Assembly: GCF_014839805.1 (NCBI RefSeq)
Contig: NC_051137.1
Location: 7,677,170-7,741,169 of the forward strand
Length of the DNA stretch: 64,000 nucleotides
Origin: Manduca sexta
Lineage: Eukaryota > Arthropoda > Insecta > Lepidoptera > Sphingidae
Direction: 5' to 3'
Within the stretch, counting starts at the first letter, position 1; the number at the start of each line of letters is the position of its first letter. Positions 13,201-28,200 of the stretch are shown here, one piece after another. Below the pieces are notes generated by a model, which did no database searches, was not told where the DNA came from, and saw nothing but the letters and a program-made list of their open reading frames with translations. The position numbers were made by a program, and so were the translations under genes.

Positions 13201-16200
13201 CTTTTATAACGGAAAACTTTAGCCTGAAAAACTTTATAACGCGGGCGGAGCCGCGGGCAATAGCTAGTATAGAATATTAATTAAAGATCATATTCTTGCA
13301 ACGCGGTGTCTTTACTTTAGTTGATTAACTATTTTTTAACCGACTTCAAAAAAAAGGAGGAGGTTATCAATTCGAAGTGATTATTTTTTTAATTATAATA
13401 TACATATTGTTTCGTTAATTGTTTCTAAAAAACACATCATTTAATTTCAAACCAATACTAATAGATAGACAGTTCAAAAAGGAATATTTTGGTAGTTTAA
13501 TTTTTTTTATAAATATTAAATTTGTCTTTTTACTAAGTTATTCATAAATCTTTGCATATTCCTGTACGTATCTCGGCCGCCACTAAGTATGGAACGAATT
13601 GCTAAGCCCGTTTGCTCAGGAAAAGGCCTTTAAAGTAAATAAGTTTATGAAGTCTAGAAAATTAGTTTAGCAAACATCGATCATCTTGTAGCCGTGATGA
13701 AAGTAGAGCCAAGTATACCTAATAACTTTCAAACTTACTTTCGAACTATCACTGGTTAGGACGATTCTAAATATTTTTAATCTAAATGTGCCAAAGTTCA
13801 TATTAAGAAGCAGTAAATTTAACGTTTCAACAATTAAAGCCAAAGGCATCATGTCGCTTCTCAACTCTACGTAATTAATTTACGAGCAAGAAAGGACCAA
13901 CATCTATCTCTGCTATAACTGAACTAATGACAATTGACATATTGATATAATCATATTACGTCACCATTTGCTTTATACTAGAGGACATTACTTTTATTTA
14001 CACTTATACCAGTTGTGATATTGCATATAAATAGTGAAGAAGTAAACAGTTGAATAGGTAGATATTAATTGTTTAGTAAAATTAGAGTTTGTAATTTTTC
14101 GGTATTTTTTCCATTTACGCACAATAAAGAGAATACATACTTACTAACCATGTACCTGCATATCGATTTTTTTAATTTTAATACATAATACGCATAAACT
14201 TTTGTACTGACCCAATTAACTGATATAAATTAAACATCAGACGAAATATACCATCCATAAAGGCTTATCTTCATTTATAACAATATGAAAGTTGCCTTCC
14301 AAATTTCCCACGACGGAAAACTTAATTAAATTACCGATGGTAATACTTACTCAGAATCCTTCTTCTGGTTTTCAGCTATTTCGGCTTCATAACTTGGCAG
14401 GTAAAATTGTGGAGCGCGTTTTCCGCCGACAATACTTAATCGCTCCTCAGGCGTGGACTGAAATCGTCTCTCGTCTACGCGACCACTCTGAAATTATTAC
14501 GTTTTAAATTATTTCATACATTCAAATTAATATTACGATGGCAGAATTGATCATATAAAAACGAGTCAATATTCCAACGCTGTTTCGGGTCGTAAAACTC
14601 TTTTTGTGTGAGTCATAATTTATATGCCGTATGTTCGGAATATTAGGTTACCGATCACACACGGTTTCTTTCTTAGGAACGTGTTACTTAGTAGATACAT
14701 TTAGTACGTAACATTTATAGTGGTCGTACAACGTGCGGCAAGTAATGCTCCAAGGATTATGATATCAAACTAATAGACCTAACAATTAGGACATTCGATT
14801 ACATTAAGCGAAATTACATATCATAAACTCAACTCACTTACAATTAAATAATCAATAAATTATAGTTTTTTGCTAAATTAAACTTTGTGATTTAATTAAA
14901 TCTCGTTTTAAACGGCAATTAAATAGCCCAAATTCAATCAATTTTAACAATCTAAGTGTTATTATTTAGTGTTTACAAAGTTCCATTTAATTTAATATAA
15001 TAGAACTACGATAAAGCATCATAGCTGTATATTCCAAAAAAATTCAACAGTTGGCTAATTCACTTGTATGTATCAATTTGATCGAATAGCCTTAGGAAAA
15101 GTGAAGTTGTTCGAAAAGACCCATCTAATTTATGGAGATTTTATAATTTAATTAGAGATTAAATATGAATAGTTACACAGCGGGTTATACGACTTCTAAC
15201 ACGCTGTGCGTATATGAGGGATTTATAATAAATTATCGCTAGAAAGAATTTAAGCGCAAAGGCAAGTTTGCACCTACATATGTATGACCTTTATATGTAA
15301 TTATGTAATTTTATACACCCATGGAGCAACATCCATTCAAGCATTACCGGATTAAATAACAGACATATCTTATGTCTCTCGTCATTGTGTGCAATGTTCA
15401 CTATGGCCTACCGACCTTTATTCTAAGTCAGTTCTTAATTTCAGTGTTATAACTAGTCACTATTTTTCTATTTCTTATATACAGCCGTGCTAAGCACAAA
15501 ACCGGTATCTCAACATAAATCAAAATATTGATTTTTATGTCGTCAGACAGATTAAAGAAATAACCATCCAATGAATTTACTCAAATAACGGTATCTTGTT
15601 TAGAACTCGTTAATAAAAACCTTAAAAGAGTTTCTCTATCTCAGTTTTACATACAAAACTATAAAACTATATATACGAAACTGCAATTATCTCAAAATAA
15701 GATTTCCCTGACATACCGCTTTTGCACTTAGTACGGCAGTATAAGTATGATAAAATATATTCTTGCTACATAATAAACAAAAAATGGATTAGGTTAATGA
15801 ATGGTAAAAAATATATTTGTTGGTAGAACTTTGGGCAAACCAGGTCCACCTTCTTAATTTAAATTATACTTAGTACATAGACACACGCTCAGACGTCTTT
15901 TATCACCAACCTATAGATAACGCAACTATAATAGCGTTCCACATCTCAGTAAGATTATATCTGAGGTGAGACTATCACTGTGTTGGGTACCAATTCCATT
16001 CCCGAGTATCCTCACACGTATTAAGGAATGGAAAACATCGCAGAATTTTTAATGCCATCTGGGTATTGACTATAGAATCTCATATTTCACAGCCGAAGTA
16101 CACAAGACCAAAATGCCATAAGTAAAGACTAGTACATACCTGATCTTCAGCCTTAACGTAGAGCACGTATTCCATATCCAACTGGAATGGGTCTGTTCCC

Positions 16201-19200
16201 CTGGTTCGCACAACGCCGGACCGTTCGTCCACTTCAAAGCGTCCCCCTGTCCTATCTCTCACGATGAAGTAGTGAATGTTATGGTCAGTGTCAGGATCCC
16301 TGGCCTGTAGTGTGAACACTGGAGTGTTGGGCGCAGCGTTGAGTTGAACTACTGTTTGCATGGGCAGGGGACGATTTATGAAGTAAGGAGGCTCGTCGTT
16401 TACGTCCTTTACGTGGATGATCACTCGCTGGTTGTCGGTGTCTGGAAATTTATCGTGAATTGATATTAGTGTGAAACGAAATTAAATGATTTATTTTGAA
16501 TCCTTAAGATGTACATTATTTAGATTCCGTCAATATTAACTCTACCATCAGTTCGGAAAGCAGTTCTCACCAGAGAAGAACGGGCAAGAAACTCTGGTGT
16601 TGCTCTTTTCAAAATCAGTTTAAGGTAAAGACTACAATACATGATAAGGAGAGGAGCAAAAATCAATTGGTTTTTTATTGTTATTTAGAGCAGTTGTGGA
16701 CATGACCTATGGGTAAAAGTTCGCTAGATAGCACGTAAATAAAATAAAAAATAATAATATGCTTGTTTACCACCTTCCTCAATATTTTTAATAAGTTTTT
16801 TTCTGAGTACGCACGGTATTTATTGTAAAGTAAAGAAGATACATATACGAATAAAGTTATTGATTTGCTATTGAAGTTTGTAAATACGTTTGCTCATGTA
16901 AAATTTTCGACATTTTCGTACATATTACACAAATTTCATTCAATAAACAATGACAAGAGGAATAATTATAAATAAGTTGTAAGCAAGTACGAATTAGAAC
17001 ATGAAAGATTCCATATAAAATATCGCGAGCTAACGAAATAACTGAAATATTGCTTAATTATTTGTAGTGTGATCAGGCTTACGAAACACCACAGTACTCC
17101 CCATTTTTCTCTAACACTATTAGATTAGATACATTAATAAATTACTCAATAATATAATATACAATCAATACTTACATTTCAAAGCAACTGTTAGGTGAGC
17201 ATGAAAAAAGAAACGTGAATAATATATTAGTAATCACACACCAACCAATACATAAATATATATAAGTTTAATAGATTGTATTAAATGTATTCAAAATATT
17301 CGAAAAATCAGCACTTTAAAAACAGTAATAAAAGTAAGTAATTTTAAAATTTCAGACAATATTTTATGTAACAAGACGAGACGAGCAAGCCTCTCGTCTG
17401 TTAGTTAGCAACCCAAAAAATAAAAAAAATGTATTTGTATTTGTAATGACAAGACACTAAGCGACACTCCAATGCGCTCTCTATCCTAATAGTCGAAAAT
17501 GTCCCGTAACTACAATGATTAACAATACCGAAACTGGATGACAAAATATATGCTACTATGGTAATACAAACGATGTTTATGGTTGATAAACATTGCCTCT
17601 ATTAAAGCTAGATGTACACCGTATCCCTTTTCGGTCAGCGGGATTTAGTAAATCCCAGGTATAAATCCGACGTTTGCTGTAATTCTATACCGCAGCAACA
17701 AATCCGTGTATAGTTTCACACCGCTTAAATTGCCATACATTGACCCCGACTTTACACCTATTTGTACACTTCGGAAAAAAAACTTCAAACAAAAAAGTAT
17801 ACGTAATTCAAAGTCTTAACTACGACAAAAGCGAATGGCCGAGTAAGGGTGTATTTGTGGGGAGTAACACGAATTTTGGAAACTCGCCAAAATACGACAT
17901 ACGTACGACCGTACAACCATGATACTATAGAATGTATGTGTTAGGTATGTACTCTATTTGTTTTGAGACATGGCCAGGCTAAATCTTTTCACTTTTGTTT
18001 ACATTTGGGACGTGCGTATTGGCGTCCAGCCGCAGTCACAATATTTTATGCTATCATAGCCTATAAATCCAGACCATAATGCTATCGTGTCAAAAAACTA
18101 ACTCTCTCACACTATTATTTCAATTGAATATGGAAACTTAACATAAACCAATTAAGATATAAGAGATATGGAATGAACATGACAGAAACTAGATTTTCAG
18201 TAATCTTTGTAGCAACCCTTAATGCGGCATTTGGACATTTGCCAATCAAAGATAATATCAACTTGTGCCAAGACAAAACCACTTTCCTTAACACACATCT
18301 ATAACTTAAATTCGATTTGCTTCTTTAAATTGATCACTTAGCTCCGCGAAATAAATTACCATTATTTTATCTATTTAATCAAAGCGTTTATATAAAAAAA
18401 AATGTTCTGTAGATTATTAAAAATAGGCATAAGCGGGAATGGTTAGGAAGCCTGGAATACGGCAGATTTTAAAGTAGGTGGTAGGTGGATGATGCGGGTG
18501 GGGGAACGGAGTCTTTCAGACTTGAGCCCCCACCTACCGACCGTTCACCCGTCACGTACGGCGCCTGCGTACACTACAGCCGCGTGGGTACCTTGTGAGT
18601 CGCGACACGGGCCACAACGTCATACCGGCGGACCACAGAGCGCCCATGTATTTTTATAAGCAACTAATATTCAAGATTAATGTCCCTTCAAAGCTATGAG
18701 AGAACATAAATATAAAACGATTAAATTGTTCATTTATCATGGAAACCGACTCAGTACTAAGGTAATTATTAACATTGTTTCCCGTTCCACCTGTCTATTT
18801 CAGAATCTCCGTTTATTTTTGAAACGAAGCTTAAATGGAGTAACATTTATTCAACGAGGTGTCTGCGATGAAATGCGCATGCAAAGTGGATATTACTAGC
18901 CGACCGCAATATGGGCTGGAAGGAACTGCATCAGGCTTTACAATGAAGCGTTGAAACTTTAATAAGTTTAAACGTTCTTGTTATCTGCTCAAATTAGGTC
19001 TTCATAATATCTCATTATAGCACTGGCAACTTACAATGAATAAGGAATGATTGTGCTCGACTCTTTAATAATTCACCATTCGGTAAATCGTGGAACTTAT
19101 ATTGCATTTTTAATATAAACTATGGTTAAAAATCGTAAGTCGACGCAAAATGCTAGGTTCCTGCAATAAATAATGATAATTCACATTTTTTGGTGTAATT

Positions 19201-22200
19201 TTATGATGAAAATAAATTCTTTTGAACTAAACTTATCGATTTTATACTACCAATGATAATAGGTAATGCTAATAATAGTTTATTAGGGTCCTATCCTGAA
19301 CAACTGGGTATCACTGGCTAGTCCAAACCCGAGTCGAACTCTCAAGTCACCTATCAAGTTCAAATTACCAGGGTAACAAGCAAACGCCACACAATAGCCG
19401 TCAATCTTTACGGCCGTTGTGAAGTTGTCTCGAGAGGTGTCGCTGTTATTTATACAGGCTAAAATGACAGAGGACGTAAAGGACGGGCGAAATAACTGAC
19501 TTCGGCGCAAAAATATTGACTGTAATGCGCAATAGCTGATTTTTCTATCGTCTATCAGAGTTAGCCGTTAAAAATGTTGACCTTACGGAATAAACCAGTA
19601 AGTCACTATTAAATTATAGCTTTTTTAATTATTCATGTTGTACTTTACACTACAATAACACATCGGCATTAATAGTTTATGATTTATATATGGTAATTTT
19701 TTTGTCGTCTGATAAAGAAATTACCATAAATAAATCAGAATCTATTTATGACAAGACGTGGCACTTGAATAAGGTGAACCGAATTATAATGACGTTAGTC
19801 AGTTATTGTGTTACTATAAAAAAAAAGTTGCATTATAAGACCCATAATCGCATTAAAATGCTGATTTCTCGTAATACCTTCCAAACCTCTAATATAAAAA
19901 GTAGAATAAAGACTTCGAAGATTACCTGGAACAAAAAAAATACAATTTATAGTTCTTGCTTAAAATAAATTATAAGCTAAAAACAACTAGTAAACTACTT
20001 CTAAAATTTACCTATATCATTTTTATTATTCGTTTTAATGGAAGTAGCGGAATTTGAAATATTCTGTCTTATTTTAATTACATTTCTTTGAATGATTAAA
20101 ATTATGCTTCTGAATACTGCATTAAAACATCGTGTGCAGTCAAGCTTGTAGTTAGAATAGAACGAGCAGTTTAAACTGTGCTTTGTCTATCAGTATTAAG
20201 AATTCTATTAAATAAAATATATTTGTGTAACCGACGCGATATTTTTGTGTAGTTAAATAAAATATATGCGGCCAACGTCCGCCTAGGTTTTTCGTCGCTT
20301 ACAAAGAATGAAATTGGAAAAGTTATGAATGGTAGAGGGGTGTTGTTGGTCGCTCGTAAATTAACTCTTAGGAGAACACAATCATAAAGTAAAATCCTTC
20401 GAAAATATATAAATAATCTAAATTATCTTATTGATTATCGCACTCTTCAAGGTCGTATTCAAAAATTAGTTTCTTGACGATTCCCACAAATTAACAATTT
20501 TGGAATAGGTCAACATTTTATTACGAGTGCGTTATGTATTTACGGTGTAAATGTGATGACTACGAGATGAGTAAAGACTACACTATCTTTTTTATATATT
20601 ATTTATTTAGGGATTTGTTCACAAGAACATACCAATTCTATTGTGTTTTACGTTAGTATGTAATCACATAATAAAAAAATCTCCTAGTATCCTACTCAGT
20701 TAGATACTGGCCGCTAAATTACAGAGCCTTTTTACCACATTAGCCTTTGGGCATGATAGAATGGACTGAAATGATTTTATTAATATTACTATAATCAGCG
20801 CTGCTTTAATATATTGACGTCGATACGTTATACTTATGCCTACTGAAGATACTAAAACAACAGTTGTAAAATTACATAGGCCTTGGCATGTTCTGTGAAA
20901 TAACACATTGCACGGTCACTGAACTAAAACATTGTATAGCGAGCAAATGGCTATTTTCCGTGCAATTATTATGAATATGGCACATGACATTTCATAACGG
21001 GGCGATACGGGGGAATTGTTGAAATTGGGATCGTCGCCGGAGGTGTTAATTAATGTGCAAGCTACTGTAAACAGGTTTATGACGTTCGTAATTACGAATA
21101 GCTATTTAGTTTTCATTAAAATGATTTTCACGAGACTATCATTTAGTTATATATTGAAAATACTGTCAAAAAATTACTCTACATTATTTATCAAAAGAAA
21201 AGTATGCAATAGGTGTGATAATGTTTATTAATAGTTAAAAAGTCATGTATTAAAGACCACTAAAGTATAGCACACAATCGAATTTGCTACATCCTTTCAT
21301 AACAACAGCTTTCAGAAAATTGTCTATTCAAAAACAAATAAGATATCAATATCAAAATCGTATGGAATACAAATAAATGTTTATGATACGCTAAACTCTG
21401 CGAAAATGAGAATTTAAGCAACTAACGTAACGCCTTCAAGTTTAATAAAATTTTATCATTTTTATTACAATAACACTAGAGCTATAAGTACATACATATA
21501 TGAAGAAATGTATTGCGTGAGACGGTCAATTTGTTGGGTCATTTATGGGCTCTAGTGTTGGAGCACGGGCTACATTGTGAGGGCAATTAAAACTGAGTTG
21601 TAGGGCTTCATTAGGCACGATACCGCCGCTCAGCCACTTACAAAGCTTTGCAATTATTAATTCTGCAGGAACCACTCTCACAATAAGAATGGAATATTCT
21701 CTGGAAATTATCTTTGAGTTCACGATGCTTTTAATCTGTAAAAATGCTCGAATAATCGTTCGTTAGAGTAAAATTCTGTCAGGAAGCAACATAAATTGGT
21801 AACACTAAAGAAGAAGTTTGATGTCCTGTAATCCTAAATTTTGTGCCCACCAATCCAATATTTGCTTCAATTTAAAGCTATAGCAGCCGCCGGGCCGGGC
21901 AAGGTCGCTAGTTATATGTTTATTGGCATTTTTATGAAATACTTTGTAAACAAAAATCAATTTGCTTTGTTTCATTACAAAGTTTACGAAAGTATTAGCG
22001 AAATTTAATTTCTCGAACTTTATTATTGCTCTGAGCAAAAGTAGGCATTAACTGATAAATATATAATGAGTTTTTTGCAGTAGCCGAATACAATCTTAGA
22101 AGATTTAACTTATTCGCAACACGATATTTATAGCATACGTCTGCTGAAAATAATATAAATTTTATTATACTTTACGAGCACAATGATGATAAAAATAATA

Positions 22201-25200
22201 GGCTTTGATCAACATAATACTTAACGTCAAATTTCTAGTTAATTTTCACGCAATACCAAGAAATAATATTATTTTATTTATCATAATATAACCCGTTTCG
22301 TGTGTAACGGAACGCAGGCCACGTTATCAAAAGGCGCAATGCAACAATTCTGGCAATGGTAAAGCCCACGCACACCGCGTTAACAAAGAGGTTCTTTTAA
22401 AAACATTAATAAACTGTGTACATGTTTACATTGTGTTGGAAGGAACAAAGAACATATTAGTACGTGATGAGTAGGGCACAACTATAGCACTGAGCACACG
22501 TTAAAATAATTTACACGCATCTAATACATGCTTTGAGATAATTTATAGTTAGTTATATTTTTCTTTTATAGGATAGTATTTTATGTTTAAACACAGGTAA
22601 TTGAACTAGGGTTCTAAGTTTAATGCAATTTTATATGCGTTAAGATTTATTATTAACTCCCACATGCAACCAATCTGCTTTGTTGAACAAATGAAATGAA
22701 AGTTAAATACAATTAAAATGTAGTCCGCTTATGAATCACTTATACGTTGTTATTAATTCAATAGCCAATTAAACATGGAATGAGAGCCGGTAGTCGATTC
22801 CCCTATCGAGAGAAATATTGTTTTTTTTTTAAACAGCTGAACTATATTGAATTAAATATAACAATCATAAAATAACTGAAGTGAAGAGACAAAATTATTA
22901 GTTTAAAAAAAAAAGTTTACATTAGAAACATAATAATAAATAGAAACTATTAATTATCTAGTCAAGTGCCAGTATAACTCTATCTGAAGAGGGTTCTGTT
23001 TATTATACTTACAGAATACAATAAATTATTTGTACGTGTCTTAAGTCTAAAGGCGCGTGTTTAAGTGATTTCGCGACCCCTCGCGTAGACACGTAGTAAT
23101 TTCACAAGAGGTTTGAAGTTATCAACATCCGTAGGCTGTACGTCATGTCTATTGACAGGTTCCGGAAAACAACTCTCCACTACTAGCACTTTATTACAAA
23201 TGGTTTTCAGATTTAAGAAATAAAATATTTCAACTAAGCAGTGGTTACCCAGTTTAAAAATATAGGAAGTAAAATCTGTCTTTGATTACTTTATATAATT
23301 TAGATACCCAATGGTTTCGACAGTTGTGTAATCCTACCTCAATAAAGTCAGCAAAGCGTTAGTACCCATACGTCACATGCGTACAATTGAACGCTCCCGA
23401 CATTATTGCATACTTTAATAAAGCTTCGGGTACATCGACCGACCATTCCGCTACAAAATGGAGCACCTGTCTGGAACCCACGCGCCACGTGCCGAGTGCC
23501 GACAACGCAACTAATGATATAGGAGCTGGTCTCTAATACCGACAACCGTTTATTATCCGACATCTAATGTCGGTCCCTCCGGAACGTCACTGATACTTAA
23601 GAGCACAAGCTGTCGCCTACATTGATGGGCAGAAGCGCAACTTGTACACATCACGTTGAGCCGATCCGACCTATGATGTGATGAGGTGAAATTATTATGA
23701 TATAGGTTATGGATTTTAAACCTGAACAGAAGATGGCATTGAAACCAAAGCCAAAAATTCTCCATTCACAGACCAAGTGTACTAACATTAAACTGTTTCC
23801 AGTAAAGCGATATAAAGACATTTTAACATCTCAAATATACGTTTATTATTTAGGACGTTTACATTCCCACTTATAATATAAGTTTTAAGCCTTCCCTCCA
23901 TATTTTATGAACGATAAATGCTCGCCAAACATCAATAATCGTCGTCTTAAGCGCCTTGAAAAAATTGTGACCCAAATTTTAAAATCAATGTTTAACAAAC
24001 TAGCGCGTAAGATCAAGAGATATAGTTTATAAGATGCCTAATCAGGCAGAAAATTCTATTCAGCGCAATGAACCTTATTTAATTTTACGCAATGCATTTC
24101 AAGAATGTGAGCACGCAGTATAAATTCACGTGTGCAAATGTGCTCGTAAAAACCACGAGTGGCAAAACGATACCGTAGCGTGGGAAGTTGATTCAGTTGC
24201 GAAAATACGAAGTGAAAACGATGGGACACTTTCATTACGGCGATGTCCGGAGCCCCCGGTTCAATGTCCGGCTCGCTCTATTTTTAACACATCCACGCTG
24301 AACACCAATACAGTGCACATGTACGCGTACGAACAATGCATCCGCTCCGATGTGAAACTTTGACCTTTCACTGAAAAAGAATCCTCTTTACGGACCAAAT
24401 GGTAATGCTATTACATGAAAAAGCAAGATTCACACCGAGGCCCGTGTACGAGTTAGTCGCTTTAAACTAATTAGCGTTTGCAGTCACGTATCGGAGTCTC
24501 ACTTAATGAAGCCATTGAAGTCATTAGCAAGAAGTTCGCCATGCAAACGTCGCGACGCGATAGTCTGCAATTGCCGTTTACCAATTAAAGCTTAAAAATG
24601 CGCCAAAAGTAATATTTAAACTCGCCAAGTTTGTACACTACGTTAACTACTTGATAATTTTTGGTAGAGTTCAGGTCAAAAAGGTCAGGCTTAATATAGT
24701 CCGGGAAACATTGGTAAAGTTTATGTTTCCCGATATAAGCAGATTTAGAAAACCCTTTTCGGTTAAAAGACAAAATCCCAATGCAAATATTTAGTTGGCA
24801 TAAATGATGTAAGCTGTTGAATTTGAGACAGCTCGGCGGTCCCACAAAAACAAGATAAGGTGGTAAAACGCTAAAAATAATAGTGAAAGACAAGCAATTT
24901 GTGTGCCAAAGGAAGCGAATGCAAAAGTTTTACGCCCGTTGCGCTGAAATCAATAATTTTGTCTCCAGTCGTTGCCTCGAGCATGTTTCCACAAGCAGGA
25001 CCGCGGAAATGTTAAAATAAACCTTTAAAGCGGCTTATAAAATACGTTTGTAATTGTACTTTCATTTTTCTTCTGTAAAATATATTTCATAATTATTTTT
25101 TCATTAAAATGCCTTCCTATACTAAGTACATTTGCAATTCAAAGAAATGAATTTATAACGTTGAAGCAGATTTTAATACACCAAGTAATTAAGTTTATAG

Positions 25201-28200
25201 AACTTTATACAAATTTCTAATACAATACGGATATTTGGGATATTCTTTCCCTTATACATATTACACTATGTAATAACGTAGAGTCTTATAACTACTACTT
25301 TGTAAGAAATGTGAAGAACGATATGCGTCACTGCACATAACAGTAGTAGGAGAGACGCGTAAAGCCATTTCACTCTACATTTCTTTACCATAACATTAAG
25401 GACTCAGCAGGAATGGAAGACATTAAACTTTTCTAATAAGATTCTGTCTAGACGTGATAACTACCGAATATTTTTCAACGAATATTCCTTCATTATAACA
25501 GCACGGGATTAGTTTAAAATGTGGCAATGTACATTACAAAATTAATTTTTAAACAGTGTTCGTATTTTTAAAAATTTCAATCAAATAAAATTGCGGAATT
25601 TGATCAAACCCAGAACTTCATCGGTTTTATAAAGTACATTGTAATTTGGCCAATAAGGCGACAAAAATAAACTAGAATCGAATTTTTACTTCTCCCTTAC
25701 ATTTGTTTTGTATGACGTCACCATTCTCCTAGAAATCCTTGTCATTACATTACTCTATTCAACTTTACAAGCGTGAAAAGGCGCACTTTACAGCCTCAGT
25801 TCCAGAGATGTATTATTTTTTCTCGAACGTTAATAAGCAACTGCCCATAACACATATTGATGCTTAAACGGCGGAGCACGTAGCATTTAGAGTTCGAAAC
25901 ACCGCAACTGGGAGCAAAACATGCGAGGAAGGAGAACTTCGCTAAACTCATAAGAGGGCCCCCTGAGCACGCCCGGAGCTTTGCTCGAGAGAAAACTTTC
26001 TTATATTGCACCACACTCGTGTTCTATTTCATGAAGGCAAACTATAATGTTGTTATTTTTACATTAGCGTTTATACGAAAACTATATTTTCTTGGTGAAG
26101 GTAGGGATTATTCTAAACATAATATTATTTTTAGGTTCTCCAACAGGACAAATTAATTGATTGAAATTCTGATGTGTGTATCAATTAAAAGAGTACACAG
26201 CACTTTCAAATTGCACGCATTGTTTTAATTTTACTGTAAAAAAAATACCGAACAAAATATATAAAATCTACAAATTACAAAGGCCAATCTGTTAAGCAAA
26301 AAACATGTATTAACGAACATAAATTTTTGAGTGAGCAATATTTGAGAGTACATGCAATAAATGAAATTATTGTATAATTTTGAAACTAATAAAATGGGAT
26401 AAGTCAATTATTAAACACATTCATTTCTTTATTTTTAGAATAAGTTCTATACAACAAAATTAAATCAAAAAGTAATGAGGTCCTTTTTTATGAATCGTAA
26501 CTACGATCTGTACCGTGTTTGCTGATATTTACTCCTGTAACGCACACAGACCCTGTAATCTTATTGTATTAAAAGTAAAGTAATTTTCATAAACGAATTG
26601 CACGTAACAGTATTCGAGTATTGAAGTAGCTTTCCGTCTATAATGTTTATAAAGACACGCGACGCCAATCCCTCATGCGAGTGGGTTTAGTGTAGGATGA
26701 AGATTACCTCCCGGCTGATAATATCCTTCGATCCTATTACACTGTGTCTACAAGAATATTATTACGCTAGAATTTTATAGAATATTGAAGCAAAATCGAT
26801 ATAAATCATCGTAAATTATAATATAAGCCCATATAGCATTAAGAATAAAAACATTCTCCCAACTAACTAAAAGTGAAGTTTATGCAAACCTTAATCTCTC
26901 TTCTAATCGAGTATGATAATGACCTATCCTGACCTGAATGCAGCTGCTCAACAGTCTAGACTCTAGACCGTCTTTTTAATAGTTACGGTCGATTATTTTT
27001 TAATCTACATAAATGCGACCACGTATTTCCTAGTGTTTCCAATACAAACGGTTATCTGTTTTTTCAAAGTCTAAGTAGGTTCTTCCCATAATTAAAAGGA
27101 ACCAAGACAATTGAAAAGCACGTTTATACCTCGGGGACTGATCTGAAACTTGTATCTAACGTCTCCGCAGTTACATTCACTCCCCTGTTTTATTTCTTAT
27201 TTTATAGCTAAGGTGTAATAAATCAAATAAAACTTCTGTTTAGAGAGTGCAAAGATATGCAAAGCGGCTGAAAACTATCGCACAAGGAGAATCGAAGACG
27301 AGTCTTAAGGTTGCGTATAGATAAAAACATATAGCAATATAATAACTACGAAAAGTATACTCTTATATACAATAACAACATTATACCTCAAATGTAACTA
27401 AAACGTCAGTAATACAATAAACTGGTCATAAGTAGCTAAAACAATTGAATACATTCACCGATCCGCATGGGGCTGCGGTGAACTATGCTCTCGCTCATTA
27501 ACCTCTTGTTAGTGGTAGTTGCGAGTAATTTAATGTAAAGACAAATATAAATGCATTTATATAAACTTATTCAGCTGTCTACTTGTTATTTAGTCAAGTC
27601 AAAGTACTATAAATATTACCATAAGTGATTCTGTAATAAAAGAACATGCTCTACAGAAAAACAAACTGGATACGTGATGATTACTTGCCTCTACTACCGC
27701 TGTGAAAACCAATAACTGTAAAAAATCATCAAGCGTATATAATCTTTATATCAGTCATTATGTAGAAGTTGTTGTTTAACCTCTCCAACTCCGGCAATCA
27801 AAGTCATCGAAGCAACAATAAATTGAATTTACTTTCCTTTACAAATAACAGAAGTCTGAAATTAGCATCAGTTAGCACCTCAGACTAGCTCATTTTTACT
27901 GTAGACGGGACTGAGTGCTGCTTGACTTCAGCATATAAATTATCCTCTGTAATGGATTGGCGCATACTATAGAGACGACAGACTGCATCTCCAATATTAC
28001 TTAGTCGTTGAAGAATTCAAACAAACGTTTCAGATCAACCAATTTAGATATTGAACTTAAGCTGTGGGTGTCTCATAAAAGTTATTATTAGTTTTGCGTA
28101 ATTTCTAAACGGACGTATTTTGGTTATATAGTTCTCATCAAAAAATATTTTAAACATCTAAATGACGTGATGAGCAACCTGTTCGCCTTATGGTTAGCTT

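Larger units (their letters stand above)
12145..14350 (-). other. CadN intron 3
   Basis: 2,206 nt, containing the Helitron 12382-13267 and a small dispersed repeat at 13337-13385. The remainder (13390-14350) is AT-rich with no recognised feature. Confidence 0.85.

Noticed and set aside
17640..17656. Palindrome GGGATTTA-G-TAAATCCC
   Set aside because: Only 8-bp arms; such palindromes are expected by chance in 64 kb.
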